From SZUA-38 sp965212525 (GTDB lineage Bacteria; Pseudomonadota; Gammaproteobacteria; Xanthomonadales; SZUA-38), in contig CBDBVC010000013.1 of the NCBI GenBank assembly GCA_965212525.1, forward strand, positions 1 to 64,000: a stretch of DNA of 64,000 nucleotides. The letters run 5' to 3'. Both the position numbers and the translations under genes were made by a program. The notes beneath the pieces were generated by a model. That model saw nothing but the letters and a program-made list of their open reading frames with translations. It did no database searches and was not told where the DNA came from. This document shows, one piece after another, positions 41,792 through 50,591 of this stretch (positions are counted from its first letter, which is position 1; every line of letters starts with the position of its first letter).

Positions 41792-43201
41792 TTACAGCGA
41801 GTAGTACATGTCGAATTCGACCGGATGCGTGGTCATCCTGAATCGTGTCACCTCGTCCATCTTGAGGGCGATGTAGGCATCGATCAGGTCATCGGACATG
41901 ACGCCGCCCACCTTGAGGAATTCACGGTCAGAATCCAGCGCTTCAAGCGCCTGATCCAGTGAGTGACAGACTGTCGGAATGTTCTTCTCTTCTTCCGGTG
42001 GCAGATCATAGAGATCCTTGTCCATGGGTGCACCCGGGTCAATCTTGTTTCGGATGCCGTCAAGACCGGCCATCATCATGGCGACGAAGGTGAAATACGG
42101 GTTGCCGGTTGAATCACCAAAGCGAATTTCAATCCGTCGTGCCTTAGGACTCTCGACAAACGGGATGCGGCAAGAGGCTGAACGGTTGCGGGCAGAATAG
42201 GCCAGCAGCACGGGTGCTTCGAAGCCTGGCACCAGACGCTTGTAACTGTTGGTGGATGCATTGGCAAAGGCATTGATTGCCCGTGCATGCTTGAAGATGC
42301 CTCCGATATAATGCAGTGCCGTCTCGGAAAGCCCGCCGTAGCCTTCACCGCTGAACAGATTGTTGCCTTCCTTGGACAGCGACTGGTGAACGTGCATTCC
42401 GCTGCCGTTGTCACCGACGACCGGCTTCGGCATGAAGGTGGCGGTCTTGCCATAGGCATGGGCCACATTCTGTACCACGTACTTGAGCGTCAGTACCTCA
42501 TCGGCCTTCTTCAGCAGGGTGTTGAATCGTGTGCCGATTTCACACTGGCCAGCGGTTGCCACCTCGTGGTGATGCACCTCGACGGGCAGCCCCATGGCTT
42601 CCATGGTGGTACACATGGCAGAACGAAGGTCATGCAGGGAATCCACAGGTGGTACGGGAAAATAACCACCCTTGACGCCCGGGCGATGACCCACATTGCC
42701 ATGATCGTATTTTGTATTGGTGTTCCAGGCCGCTTCTTCCGAATCGATGCGGTAGGAATTACCCTTCATGTCATCTGTCCAGCGGACATTGTCGAAGACG
42801 AAGAATTCAGGCTCGGGACCGAAAAATGCAGTATCAGCCAGTCCGGTGGAAAGCAGGTACTCCTGAGCGCGTCGCGCAGTCGAGCGCGGGCAACGGTCAT
42901 AGCCTTCCATGGTGTTGGGTTCGAGAACATCACAGCGAATGTTCAGTGTCAGCTCTTCGGCAAATGGGTCCAGTACGGCCGTCTCGGGGTCTGGCATCAG
43001 GATCATGTCCGATTCATTGATCCCCTTCCAGCCGGATATCGATGAACCGTCGAACATCTTGCCATCTTCGAACAGGGATTCATCAACTACAGAGGCAGGT
43101 ACGGTGACGTGCTGCTCCTTGCCAAGGGTGTCGCAAAAACGAAGATCGACGAAACGTATCTCATCATCCTCGATGCGCTTCAGTATCGTATCAGCAGGCA
43201 T
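41792..43201 (-). CDS. glnA: Glutamine synthetase type I (adenylylation-regulated)
   Basis: Assimilates ammonium into glutamine; dodecamer, 469 aa, the GSI-beta length. Signatures: FDGSSISGWKGINESDM (beta-grasp), FGPEPEFFVFD, the ATP/metal loop VVGDNGSGMHVHQSL, NKRL-equivalent NSYKRLVPGFEAPVLLAYSARNRS and RIEIRFGDSTGNPY. The adenylylation Tyr is in KDLYDLPPEEE (about residue 396), so activity is probably controlled by GlnE. A TATACT -10-like box lies at 43245-43240 upstream; I found no acceptable sigma54 -24/-12 pair. NtrB and NtrC genes, common neighbours, are absent. Confidence 0.98.
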   Translation of the reverse strand: MPADTILKRIEDDEIRFVDLRFCDTLGKEQHVTVPASVVDESLFEDGKMFDGSSISGWKGINESDMILMPDPETAVLDPFAEELTLNIRCDVLEPNTMEGYDRCPRSTARRAQEYLLSTGLADTAFFGPEPEFFVFDNVRWTDDMKGNSYRIDSEEAAWNTNTKYDHGNVGHRPGVKGGYFPVPPVDSLHDLRSAMCTTMEAMGLPVEVHHHEVATAGQCEIGTRFNTLLKKADEVLTLKYVVQNVAHAYGKTATFMPKPVVGDNGSGMHVHQSLSKEGNNLFSGEGYGGLSETALHYIGGIFKHARAINAFANASTNSYKRLVPGFEAPVLLAYSARNRSASCRIPFVESPKARRIEIRFGDSTGNPYFTFVAMMMAGLDGIRNKIDPGAPMDKDLYDLPPEEEKNIPTVCHSLDQALEALDSDREFLKVGGVMSDDLIDAYIALKMDEVTRFRMTTHPVEFDMYYSL

Positions 43202-43328
43202 TGTGGTCGCTTCCTATGAGAGATTTTGAACGGAGCTGTGAGTATATCGAAATGATGCCAAAAGGACAGAAGAGAATTAGAGCAATCCATCTAATTTCTG
43301 CCTCTGGACAGGCATCATTGCGGCGGCT

Positions 43329-43973
43329 TCAGCCCCGGTTTGCAGCCAGTTCGTCGAGATCCGGATGCAGTGAATATCGTACTGACAATGTTGCCTGGTC
43401 AATGATGTGATCGGTGATTGCCGAAGCCACATCTGCCGATGTGAAGACTTCGGGCAGATCCAGACGCTCGACATCGAGGGCATACACCGTGAAATGATAA
43501 TGGTGCATGCGTTCATCGTTCCAGGGTGGGCAGGGCCCATCGTATCCATGGTACTGACCCGCCATCTCGCCACCGGCAAAGAAACCGGTGTAATCATTCA
43601 GCCCCTGACGGCTGCCGGCCGGACCCGGCGGATTCTGCTTTCCGCCTACAGTCACCTCAGCAGAACAGGCCTTTTCTTCCAGCTGTCGTGTATCAGAGGG
43701 AATATTGATCATCGACCAGTGACAGAAATCACAGCGAGGCAGGTCGACAGGGATCATCTCCTGTTCGGTATTGACCAGTTCCGGCACAGTAGGCACATCC
43801 GGATCGATACAGAGCAACGCAAAGGATTTGGTGCCGTCCGGTACATCCTGCCATTCAAGCTGTGGGCTGACATTGTCAGACAGCGCCATGTGGTTGTCTG
43901 CATCAATACGGCCGAATGCGTATCTTGCCAGCATGAACCTGCCATTCTCTATACTGATGGAAGTCAGCTTCAT
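43329..43973 (-). CDS. YbhB/YbcL (PEBP) family protein
   Basis: Phosphatidylethanolamine-binding-protein-fold protein, 214 aa, no signal peptide. The ligand-site segments are present: LCIDPDVPTVPELVN, CHWSMINIPSD (family HW...nIP), GKQNPPGPAGSRQGLNDYTGF, YDGPCPPWNDERMHHYHFTVYALD with the conserved Gly-Pro-x-Pro-Pro and HHYxF. Bacterial members have no settled function. It lies upstream of glnA on the same strand, about 130 bases away. Confidence 0.92.
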   Translation of the reverse strand: MKLTSISIENGRFMLARYAFGRIDADNHMALSDNVSPQLEWQDVPDGTKSFALLCIDPDVPTVPELVNTEQEMIPVDLPRCDFCHWSMINIPSDTRQLEEKACSAEVTVGGKQNPPGPAGSRQGLNDYTGFFAGGEMAGQYHGYDGPCPPWNDERMHHYHFTVYALDVERLDLPEVFTSADVASAITDHIIDQATLSVRYSLHPDLDELAANRG

Positions 43974-44003
43974 GGACTGATTACCTCTGCGTCATGTTGA
44001 TTG

Positions 44004-46082
44004 TCAATGGATGCTCGTTGCATCACCATCTGCCGGGTTCATCAGTGCCGGATAGTGGCTGTGATGTCCCGTCGGATAATAAGCCATCAGATTCCCGGTG
44101 CCCGCCAGTCGTGTCTGCATGTCCACCGAAAGGTCATCATAGGTAATCTGATGTTCACCCAGCAGGGCATCCAGCGAATTCAGCGCGTTCTGAAGATCGT
44201 CAATACAATTGATTTCTACCACGTTCAGACCAGCCCGGCTTCTTGCCAGTTCCAGCTGACTGTTGAATCCGGCAGTTGCGGCTTCGCTCAGGACATAGCC
44301 CTGCTGCCAGCCACACAGTTTGCCATGCAGCAACAGATCCTCGGCTTCACGATTGACCACCAGCAATGTTGCCTGTGGAAACACTCGTGCAATTGTTGCC
44401 ACATCGAACTGTTCAACCGGCAGGTAATCAAGACCGATCACACGATCAGCCACTTTTTCACGCTGCCGCTGCCAGCTGTTCCAGTACTGACGTCGCGCAC
44501 TGTGGACATCGTCATCGGTCATCGATCCCAGTTCGTCATGACCGGGACTGTGCTGCAGGATGTCGTTGCGATCAGCCTGTGCGAAGAAACGGTCATCTAT
44601 CACCTCGATGCTGGCCTGCTCATCCATCGAGCTGGCCAGCTCGGAAACGCCACTGCCTGGCAGGCCGACCAGAAAGACAGGATCACCACGATCATCATCG
44701 GGTGTCTGCGTTGGCCACTCTTTCAGCAGATCAGCGCTGGCGCTGGCAGGTATCCTGATCTCGGCAATTGGATAAGTGGCCATCTCGGCTATTGACTGGG
44801 CAGCCGCATCGTAATCGCCGGCGGCATCGTATGCACGCGCTTTCATGCCGTTGATATGTATCCGGCTGGTGTCATCGTGACTCTGTTCGATGCGGTTGAG
44901 ATAGTCGATAGATGCATCACTCTGTCCCATTGCCATGGACAGGCTGGCCAGCGCATACAGCGCAGCGTCCGGGTTACTGATGACTTCGAGCGAAGATTCC
45001 AGCAATGCAATGGCATCGTCCTCCCTGCCCTGCATTTCGCGCAATTGTGCAAGACTCAGCACAGTCTGTGTATCGGCAGGGTTGGCGGCATGCACGGCTT
45101 CAAGGTAATCTTCCGCCTCATTGGTTGAACCCACCTCCAGCAGGGCACGCCCAAGCTTGGCATGGATGCGTCCAACGGGAGAATTATCATCAATCAATGC
45201 CTGATAGCACTGGATTGCCGTGGTCGCATCCGACAGGGCCAGCAGGCTGTCAGCCAGTTTTTCAATCACCAGTGGGTGACCTCGCTGAATCGTCAGCGCC
45301 TGCTGGAAATGTCGGCTGGCACCCGCAAAGTCGCCGTCGACCACGTCCGCATCACCCAGGCCCACCTGTGCCTCGAAATGCTCCGGCTGATCCGACAGGA
45401 TGGCATTGAACATCTCCCTCGCCTCAGACGTCCGGCCGCCTGCCAGCACCGACTGTGCCAGCAGGGTTTTGAGTTTGACCGATTCGGGTCGTTGCGCCAG
45501 ACACTTGTTGAAACATTCCTCGGCGAACGCAGGCGTTCCCTTGTAGAGAAATGCTTCACCGAGTGACGCCAGTGGGGCAAGCTCGTTTGGCGATCTGTCC
45601 AGCGCATCCTGGAAATGCGTGATGGCGCGATCAACGTTACCCTTCGCAAGACGCACATTGCCCAGGTTGGTCATGGCCTGAATCGATTCGGGCTCCAGCC
45701 TGATTGCTGTCGAGAGGTTTTTTTCGGCACTGTCCAGATCACCGCTGAGATACTGCAGATAACCCAGGGTATTGTGTGCCTGTGGCAGGTTGGGGTTCAG
45801 CTCCAGTGCACGGCTCATGCTGCCCAGGGCATCTTCCAGCATGCCCGAGCGGTGCTCGATGGAGGCCAGTGTGGCATAGAATGCGGCGGCATTGGCCTGC
45901 AGACCGATGGCCTTCTTCACCGTGGTTCTGGCGTCGTCGAGCTCCCCCTGTTCCATCCGTGTGATCGCCAGCAGATGCAGGATTTCTATGTTATCCGGTT
46001 CCTGATCCAGCATTTTTCGATACAGTGACTCTGCACCCGCAAAATCACCGGTCCGGTGTTTGTCCATCGCTTCTTCAAGCAC
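44004..46082 (-). CDS. TPR-repeat protein with degenerate sulfotransferase-like C-terminal domain
   Basis: Cytoplasmic protein, 692 aa, GTG start at 46082 supported by a GGGAG ribosome site within the last codons of the upstream YheT-like gene; an ATG at 46067 is the alternative. Residues about 5-430 are a run of TPR repeats (ESLYRKMLDQEPDNIEIL, AHNTLGYLQYLSGDLDSAEK and about ten more). From about 455 the protein resembles TPR-sulfotransferases: the PAPS-binding loop position reads DPVFLVGLPGSGVSELA, where active members have an Arg-Ser-Gly-Thr-type loop (GLPRSGTT). The later part has the RVFPQATLLVVNREAEDLLL strand-helix, equivalent to the 3'-phosphate site. Substrate unknown, activity doubtful. 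Confidence 0.75.
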   Translation of the reverse strand: MLEEAMDKHRTGDFAGAESLYRKMLDQEPDNIEILHLLAITRMEQGELDDARTTVKKAIGLQANAAAFYATLASIEHRSGMLEDALGSMSRALELNPNLPQAHNTLGYLQYLSGDLDSAEKNLSTAIRLEPESIQAMTNLGNVRLAKGNVDRAITHFQDALDRSPNELAPLASLGEAFLYKGTPAFAEECFNKCLAQRPESVKLKTLLAQSVLAGGRTSEAREMFNAILSDQPEHFEAQVGLGDADVVDGDFAGASRHFQQALTIQRGHPLVIEKLADSLLALSDATTAIQCYQALIDDNSPVGRIHAKLGRALLEVGSTNEAEDYLEAVHAANPADTQTVLSLAQLREMQGREDDAIALLESSLEVISNPDAALYALASLSMAMGQSDASIDYLNRIEQSHDDTSRIHINGMKARAYDAAGDYDAAAQSIAEMATYPIAEIRIPASASADLLKEWPTQTPDDDRGDPVFLVGLPGSGVSELASSMDEQASIEVIDDRFFAQADRNDILQHSPGHDELGSMTDDDVHSARRQYWNSWQRQREKVADRVIGLDYLPVEQFDVATIARVFPQATLLVVNREAEDLLLHGKLCGWQQGYVLSEAATAGFNSQLELARSRAGLNVVEINCIDDLQNALNSLDALLGEHQITYDDLSVDMQTRLAGTGNLMAYYPTGHHSHYPALMNPADGDATSIH

Positions 46083-46085
46083 GAT

Positions 46086-47075
46086 TTACTCCCGATTCTT
46101 TCTGATGTTCTGATTGATCCGGTCATTGATCAGGCGTGTCACCCAGGAGGGGCCCATCAGCTGATCAATCATGCCACAATGCCCGCCCTGTTCATTGATG
46201 ATCAGTTGGGTACTTTCCGGCAAGACCAGTTCGTGAAAATCTTCTACGGGAATCACCGGGTCATCTTCACAGGCCACAATGGTGGCGTCTATTGCCAATT
46301 CTGACAGGTAGTCACCCCGGATGGCATAGCCAGCGAAATAATCGTCAACTTTGGCAAACTCGGTGTATTCCTTCACCAGATATGCTGTCATATCTTCCAA
46401 TCGCAAGCCCTTCAGGGGTGCGTTGACATATTGATCGGGAAACAGCTGTTTCTTCTTCTTGAGTGAACCGCGCCATTTCATCAGGAAATAGGCTTCATAA
46501 TGCCATGATGCGGATTCAATCGCCCGCAGGCTCTTTTGCGGATCGATCACGGGGCAGACACCGAAAACATGTTTTACATTGTCCATGTCGTGCTCCAGGT
46601 TTCGTGCCACTCGCAAGGCAAAATTGCCTCCCAGCGAGAAGCCGGCGAGGAATACCGGCAGATGATGGTATTCCCTAATCACCTGGCTCACCACATCGAC
46701 CACTTCGTCAAGCCTGCAGGAATGAAACAGCCCTTCATTGAGATGATGGGTGGCGCCGTGGTCCCTGAAATGCAGCCGGAATATGCTGAGGCCCGATTGC
46801 CAGAGGGTGGCCGACAGATCCAGCAGATAAGTCGAATCAACCGACCCTTCCCAGCCATGAAACAGTATAGCGAGCCCGCGAGCATCCGGATTGAGTGTGA
46901 AGTGTCCCTGCAGCCTGGCGCCGTCCGATGCGGTCAGAATACGCTCGACGGTACATTGCTGAACATCATTGATCCAGCGACGAAACTTGCGCTTGCGCAG
47001 GCCTGCACTGGCCAGATACGACTGGACGTGCGTATTGCCGAGCAGGCCGGCTGCCCTGAAGGACGGTTCATTCAT
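46086..47075 (-). CDS. YheT-like alpha/beta hydrolase
   Basis: Cytoplasmic alpha/beta hydrolase of the YheT/ABHD4-type family, 329 aa. Family-typical start LLGNTHVQSYLASAG, oxyanion region LAILFHGWEGSVDSTYL, nucleophile elbow LAGFSLGGNFALRVA (Ser about 153), acid in VACEDDPVIPVEDF and His in NEQGGHCGMID. Such enzymes are thought to act on esters or acylglycerols. It overlaps the upstream acyltransferase gene by 8 bases, so a lipid-remodelling pair is plausible. Confidence 0.9.
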   Translation of the reverse strand: MNEPSFRAAGLLGNTHVQSYLASAGLRKRKFRRWINDVQQCTVERILTASDGARLQGHFTLNPDARGLAILFHGWEGSVDSTYLLDLSATLWQSGLSIFRLHFRDHGATHHLNEGLFHSCRLDEVVDVVSQVIREYHHLPVFLAGFSLGGNFALRVARNLEHDMDNVKHVFGVCPVIDPQKSLRAIESASWHYEAYFLMKWRGSLKKKKQLFPDQYVNAPLKGLRLEDMTAYLVKEYTEFAKVDDYFAGYAIRGDYLSELAIDATIVACEDDPVIPVEDFHELVLPESTQLIINEQGGHCGMIDQLMGPSWVTRLINDRINQNIRKNRE

Positions 47076-47811
47076 ATTCGGTCATGACCTCGACCACCCG
47101 GTCTCGTGCCAGTGAGGCGATCTCCCGCCGCCCCTTGTCCACCGGGTTGATGCTTTGCAGCAAATGTACTTCACAATGAACCTTCGGGCCACCCAGAAGG
47201 CGGAAAAAATTCCCCACGAACGATTCGCCGGGCCTGAAAGCAATGTCTGCTTCCCTGCCCTCACTATCAAGAAACCGGATCGCTACCGGCTGAACCGGTA
47301 TGGCCAGGTCCTTGGCAGGCTGAAGCAGCCGGCCGTGAAACGGCAACACCTTGCCGCCATGACCTGCCCTGCCCTCGGCAAATATCGCCACCGCCCGTTT
47401 CAGCGACAGGCGCTCGGCAATGGCGCTGGTAACCTGGGCCCTGGAATCGTGTGATCCGCGCTGATGGAAGATGGTGCCACCGGCACGTGCCATGTAACCC
47501 ACCAGAGGCCAGTTGTTGATCTCGGCCTTGGCAATGAATCCGACGCCGTGTACGGCGTGAATCGCGGCGATATCCAGCCAGGAGACATGGTTGGCCAGCA
47601 ACACCACGGGATCGGGCTCAATCGCACCTCTCTGGTGCATGCGAATGCCGAATACACGCAGCAGGTTTCGTGACCACCAGTTAACCACCCGATGATAGGC
47701 AGGCCGGGTCTTGTCGCCGATGACTGCAATGCGGATCAGTGTATAACTGAGACCAAAAACCGTATACAGCAGGGCGAAGGGCAAGCGGTACAAATAACGT
47801 ATGTATCTCAT
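47068..47811 (-). CDS. 1-acyl-sn-glycerol-3-phosphate acyltransferase family protein (PlsC-like)
   Basis: Membrane-associated acyltransferase, 247 aa. One hydrophobic N-terminal segment (about 8-28) precedes the catalytic HX4D motif in LLANHVSWLDIAAIHA (about residues 71-85). The substrate motif normally FPEGTR is IFAEGRAGHGGKVLPFH, with Arg for Thr. PVQPVAIRF follows. The variation at the second motif means the acceptor could differ from lysophosphatidate (e.g. ornithine-lipid or lysophospholipid acyltransferases). Overlaps the YheT-like gene by 8 bases. Confidence 0.88.
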   Translation of the reverse strand: MRYIRYLYRLPFALLYTVFGLSYTLIRIAVIGDKTRPAYHRVVNWWSRNLLRVFGIRMHQRGAIEPDPVVLLANHVSWLDIAAIHAVHGVGFIAKAEINNWPLVGYMARAGGTIFHQRGSHDSRAQVTSAIAERLSLKRAVAIFAEGRAGHGGKVLPFHGRLLQPAKDLAIPVQPVAIRFLDSEGREADIAFRPGESFVGNFFRLLGGPKVHCEVHLLQSINPVDKGRREIASLARDRVVEVMTEYE

Positions 47812-47935
47812 GGATGCATCATTATTGTTGTTTTTCTAGAGTCTTCAGCCTATTTTCGCATTCCCTGACTAGCGATTCCACAATGCCATACGCAGATATC
47901 GGCCTCTGTTTTCAGGACTGGGGACATTCGTGGGT

Positions 47936-48934
47936 TCAGCCCAGTCGCTCCAGTTGCTCGTGCAGGCTGGCGACATGGCCCTCGAAGTAACGGGCATCAC
48001 CGAACCAGGGGAAACTGCGTGGAAAGGCCGGATCCTGCCAGCGCCTGGCCAGCCAGGCGGCATGATCGAGAATTCTCAAGACTCTCAGCGGTTCGATCAG
48101 CGCCAGCTCGGCCGGATCGAACAGACAGAAATTCTCATAACCTTCGATCAGCACCTCGAGCTGACGTGACTGTTCATCAGGATCGCCGTCCAGCAGCATC
48201 CAGAAATCGTGCACTGCCATGCCGGTAACACAGTCATCAAGATCGACAAAATGCGGACCGTCATCGGTCCACAGCACATTGCCACGATGACAATCCCCAT
48301 GGATGGCACCCTGCTGCCAGTGGTAAGCAGAAAATACTGGCTCGATGCGACCCAGCAACTCGTCAACCAGAGCCGTGTACTGGTCACGGCAGTGATCTGG
48401 CATCAACTCGAACTCCGCGACGAACCGGCAATTGGCACGAGTGCGGTCAAGATCAAGCAGCCGCTGCCTGTGTTCAAAGTGTACGTTTCTTCCAATCAGG
48501 TGCATGCGACCGAGCAATCGGCCCAGCCAGGCGATATTGTTTTCACTTTCCAGCACAGGTTCCCGACCGCCCTGTCGTGGAAACAGCGCAAAACGGTAGC
48601 CGCTGAATTCAAACAGCGTGCGGCCATCTCGTTCAATCGGTGGCACGACCGGAATATCGGCATCGGCAAGCTCACGCGAGAACCGGTGTTCCTCGATGAT
48701 TGCCTCATCGGTCCAGCGTCCCGGTCGGTAGAATTTGGCGACCATGGGCTGATCTTCCTCGATTCCGACCTGATAGACACGATTCTCGTAACTGTTCAGC
48801 GCCAGCAGGCGGCCATCGCACCAGAATCCAAGCTCCTCGATGGCATCGAGGATCAGATCCGGCGAAAGATCGGCATACGGCAGTTCCTCAGTCCTGATCG
48901 ACACGCCGCCCTGTTGGTCGCCTGCGTCGTTCAC
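47936..48934 (-). CDS. srkA: Stress-response serine/threonine kinase SrkA (YihE family)
   Basis: Atypical APH-fold protein kinase, 332 aa, GTG start overlapping the thioesterase stop as GTGA. Family features: LALNSYENRVYQVGIEEDQPMVAKFYRPGRW region with the ATP Lys, FALFPRQGGREPVLE, the catalytic loop AIHGDCHRGNVLW (Asp about 220) and the metal Asp in HFVDLDDCVTGMAVHDFWMLL. SrkA protects against envelope-stress-induced death in E. coli. The E. coli partner dsbA is not next to it here. Confidence 0.93.
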   Translation of the reverse strand: MNDAGDQQGGVSIRTEELPYADLSPDLILDAIEELGFWCDGRLLALNSYENRVYQVGIEEDQPMVAKFYRPGRWTDEAIIEEHRFSRELADADIPVVPPIERDGRTLFEFSGYRFALFPRQGGREPVLESENNIAWLGRLLGRMHLIGRNVHFEHRQRLLDLDRTRANCRFVAEFELMPDHCRDQYTALVDELLGRIEPVFSAYHWQQGAIHGDCHRGNVLWTDDGPHFVDLDDCVTGMAVHDFWMLLDGDPDEQSRQLEVLIEGYENFCLFDPAELALIEPLRVLRILDHAAWLARRWQDPAFPRSFPWFGDARYFEGHVASLHEQLERLG

Positions 48935-49371
48935 CGCTCGAGAATTCCGGCGGTCATGCGTGAGATACAGGTTAGCTTGCCTCGCTCGTCAACGATCCTG
49001 ACCTCCCAGACATGCGTGGTTCGACCCAGATGAATCGGCCTAGCCGTACCGGTGACGTGGCCGCTGCGAACCGAACGGATGTGGTTGGCATTGATCTCCA
49101 CACCCACGGCATAGGTCTTGCTGGTGTCGATCACCATGTTGGCACAGAAGCTGGCCAGGGTTTCTGCCAGCGCCACATTGGCACCGCCATGCAGAATGCC
49201 CATGGGCTGATGGGTGCGATGATCAACCGGCATGCGGCCGGTCAGGTAATCATCTCCGATTTCGGTGATCTCGATGCTCAGATGTGCCACAAGGGTATTG
49301 TCTGTGACGGCCTTGAAGCTGGATAATGTCGGCTGTTGCCGCCATATCGGTTTTGAATTGGACGTTGACAC
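48931..49371 (-). CDS. Hotdog-fold thioesterase (PaaI/MenI family)
   Basis: Acyl-CoA thioesterase of the 4HBT/YdiI type, 146 aa. The GTG at 49371 is chosen because a GGAGG ribosome site sits 6 bases upstream and the product then has the family length; the open frame extends to 49494. The catalytic helix is MGILHGGANVALAETLASF with the Glu, followed by VGVEINANHIRS and GRTTHVWEVRIVDERGKL. Substrate could be 1,4-dihydroxy-2-naphthoyl-CoA or a phenylacetyl-type thioester. Coupled to srkA by a 4-base overlap. Confidence 0.9.
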   Translation of the reverse strand: MSTSNSKPIWRQQPTLSSFKAVTDNTLVAHLSIEITEIGDDYLTGRMPVDHRTHQPMGILHGGANVALAETLASFCANMVIDTSKTYAVGVEINANHIRSVRSGHVTGTARPIHLGRTTHVWEVRIVDERGKLTCISRMTAGILER

Positions 49372-49496
49372 CAGTTGCCTCCATGATTGGTCAAGCTCGC
49401 CTTGCGTGCGTGGCAACGCAATGGCAACGTTGACAGTACCATATTTGCATCGCCACAATCGCCTGGCGCACATCAGATCGGGGATCCGAAACAACA

Positions 49497-50591
49497 GTGA
49501 ATCACAAGATAACCAACCGGGCTACCGGCAGCATCTTCGAGTCGAATGACGGTGAAGCCATGCTGGACGCAGCCCACCGCCAGGATTTGCATTTCAATTA
49601 CAGCTGCCTCAATGGCACCTGTGGTTCGTGCATGGCCGATCTGGTTGAAGGCGTGGTTGATTATCCGAAAATGCCGCCCGATGCGCTCAGTGAGGATGAA
49701 CAGGCACACCGGAAGATCCTGCTGTGCCAGGCCGTTGCCTGTAGTGACTGCACCATTATCGCCCGTGAACCGGCGGCACTGAAGGACATCAAGACCACCA
49801 TCACGGCAGCACGCGTGAGGGATATTTCCTTTCCAGATCGGGATGTGGCTCTGATTCATCTGCAACTGCCCAACTCGTCCAGACCCCGGTTTCTGGCCGG
49901 GCAGTACATCGAGGTCATACTCGACAATGGCAAGCGGCGTGCCTTTTCGATTGCCAATGCCCCCGAGATTGATGGCCCGATCGAGCTGCATATCAGACAT
50001 GTACCGGGTGGCGGTTTCACCGACTATGTCTTCAACGAACTCAAGCCTGGCCTGGTGGTGCAGATTGAAATACCGCTGGGCACCTTCTTTCTGCGTGAGC
50101 AGTCTGCAAGACCCGTCATCTTTGTTGCCGGTGGTACCGGCTTTGCCCCGATCAAGGCCATCATGGAACACCTGCTGGCACTGCAACAGGACAATGACAG
50201 CAAGCGGCAGGTTCATCTGTACTGGGGCTCGCAGTCGCGAGCGGGACTCTACATGCATGATGTCGCCACGCACTGGGCAGACCAGAATGAAAACATCGGC
50301 TATACACCGGTGATCAGCAATGAAGATGTTACGGCAGATCAATACTTCCGAACCGGATTTGTTCACCAGGCCGTGATCGAGGATCATCCTGACCTGTCTA
50401 ATCACGATGTCTACATGAGCGGCCCGCCGCCACTGATCGATGCGGCTCGCAAGCTGTTTGCCCGACACGGCCTGCCGCGACGTCATCTGTACTATGATTC
50501 GTTCGAGTTTGCCGCCGATATCATGGCAATCCGGGCTGCGCACCCGGAACTGGAATCACATTTCATCTACCCGGACGAGCCAGTCGAATGA
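49497..50591 (+). CDS. 2Fe-2S ferredoxin / FAD / NAD(P) reductase fusion (glucoseen-reductase-like)
   Basis: Soluble electron-transfer flavoprotein, 364 aa, GTG start. The N-terminal plant-type ferredoxin (residues 1-90) has cluster ligands in YSCLNGTCGSCMADLVEG (Cys at about 37, 42, 45) and the fourth in LLCQAVACSDC (about 77). The FAD domain has RAFSIANAP (RxYS type) and the NAD domain has IFVAGGTGFAPIKAIMEHLL and the C-terminal MSGPPPLIDAA. This is the layout of reductases for ring-hydroxylating or UbiD/CoA-type oxygenases and of CDP-6-deoxy-glucoseen reductase. It overlaps the PhyH-type oxygenase gene as ATGA. Confidence 0.9.
   Translation: MNHKITNRATGSIFESNDGEAMLDAAHRQDLHFNYSCLNGTCGSCMADLVEGVVDYPKMPPDALSEDEQAHRKILLCQAVACSDCTIIAREPAALKDIKTTITAARVRDISFPDRDVALIHLQLPNSSRPRFLAGQYIEVILDNGKRRAFSIANAPEIDGPIELHIRHVPGGGFTDYVFNELKPGLVVQIEIPLGTFFLREQSARPVIFVAGGTGFAPIKAIMEHLLALQQDNDSKRQVHLYWGSQSRAGLYMHDVATHWADQNENIGYTPVISNEDVTADQYFRTGFVHQAVIEDHPDLSNHDVYMSGPPPLIDAARKLFARHGLPRRHLYYDSFEFAADIMAIRAAHPELESHFIYPDEPVE

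Noticed and set aside
42287..43045. 252-codon plus-strand open frame opposite glnA
   Set aside because: Shadow of glnA; high-GC third positions produce long antisense frames.
43202..43328. Possible sigma54 (-24/-12) promoter upstream of glnA
   Set aside because: The best candidate has TGGCAT but its -12 half matches only weakly at the required spacing.
49473..50543. 356-codon open frame on the minus strand opposite the ferredoxin-reductase gene
   Set aside because: It is a mirror of the real gene, whose motifs (2Fe-2S cysteines, FAD and NAD loops) are on the plus strand; the minus-strand product has no recognisable domain or plausible start site.
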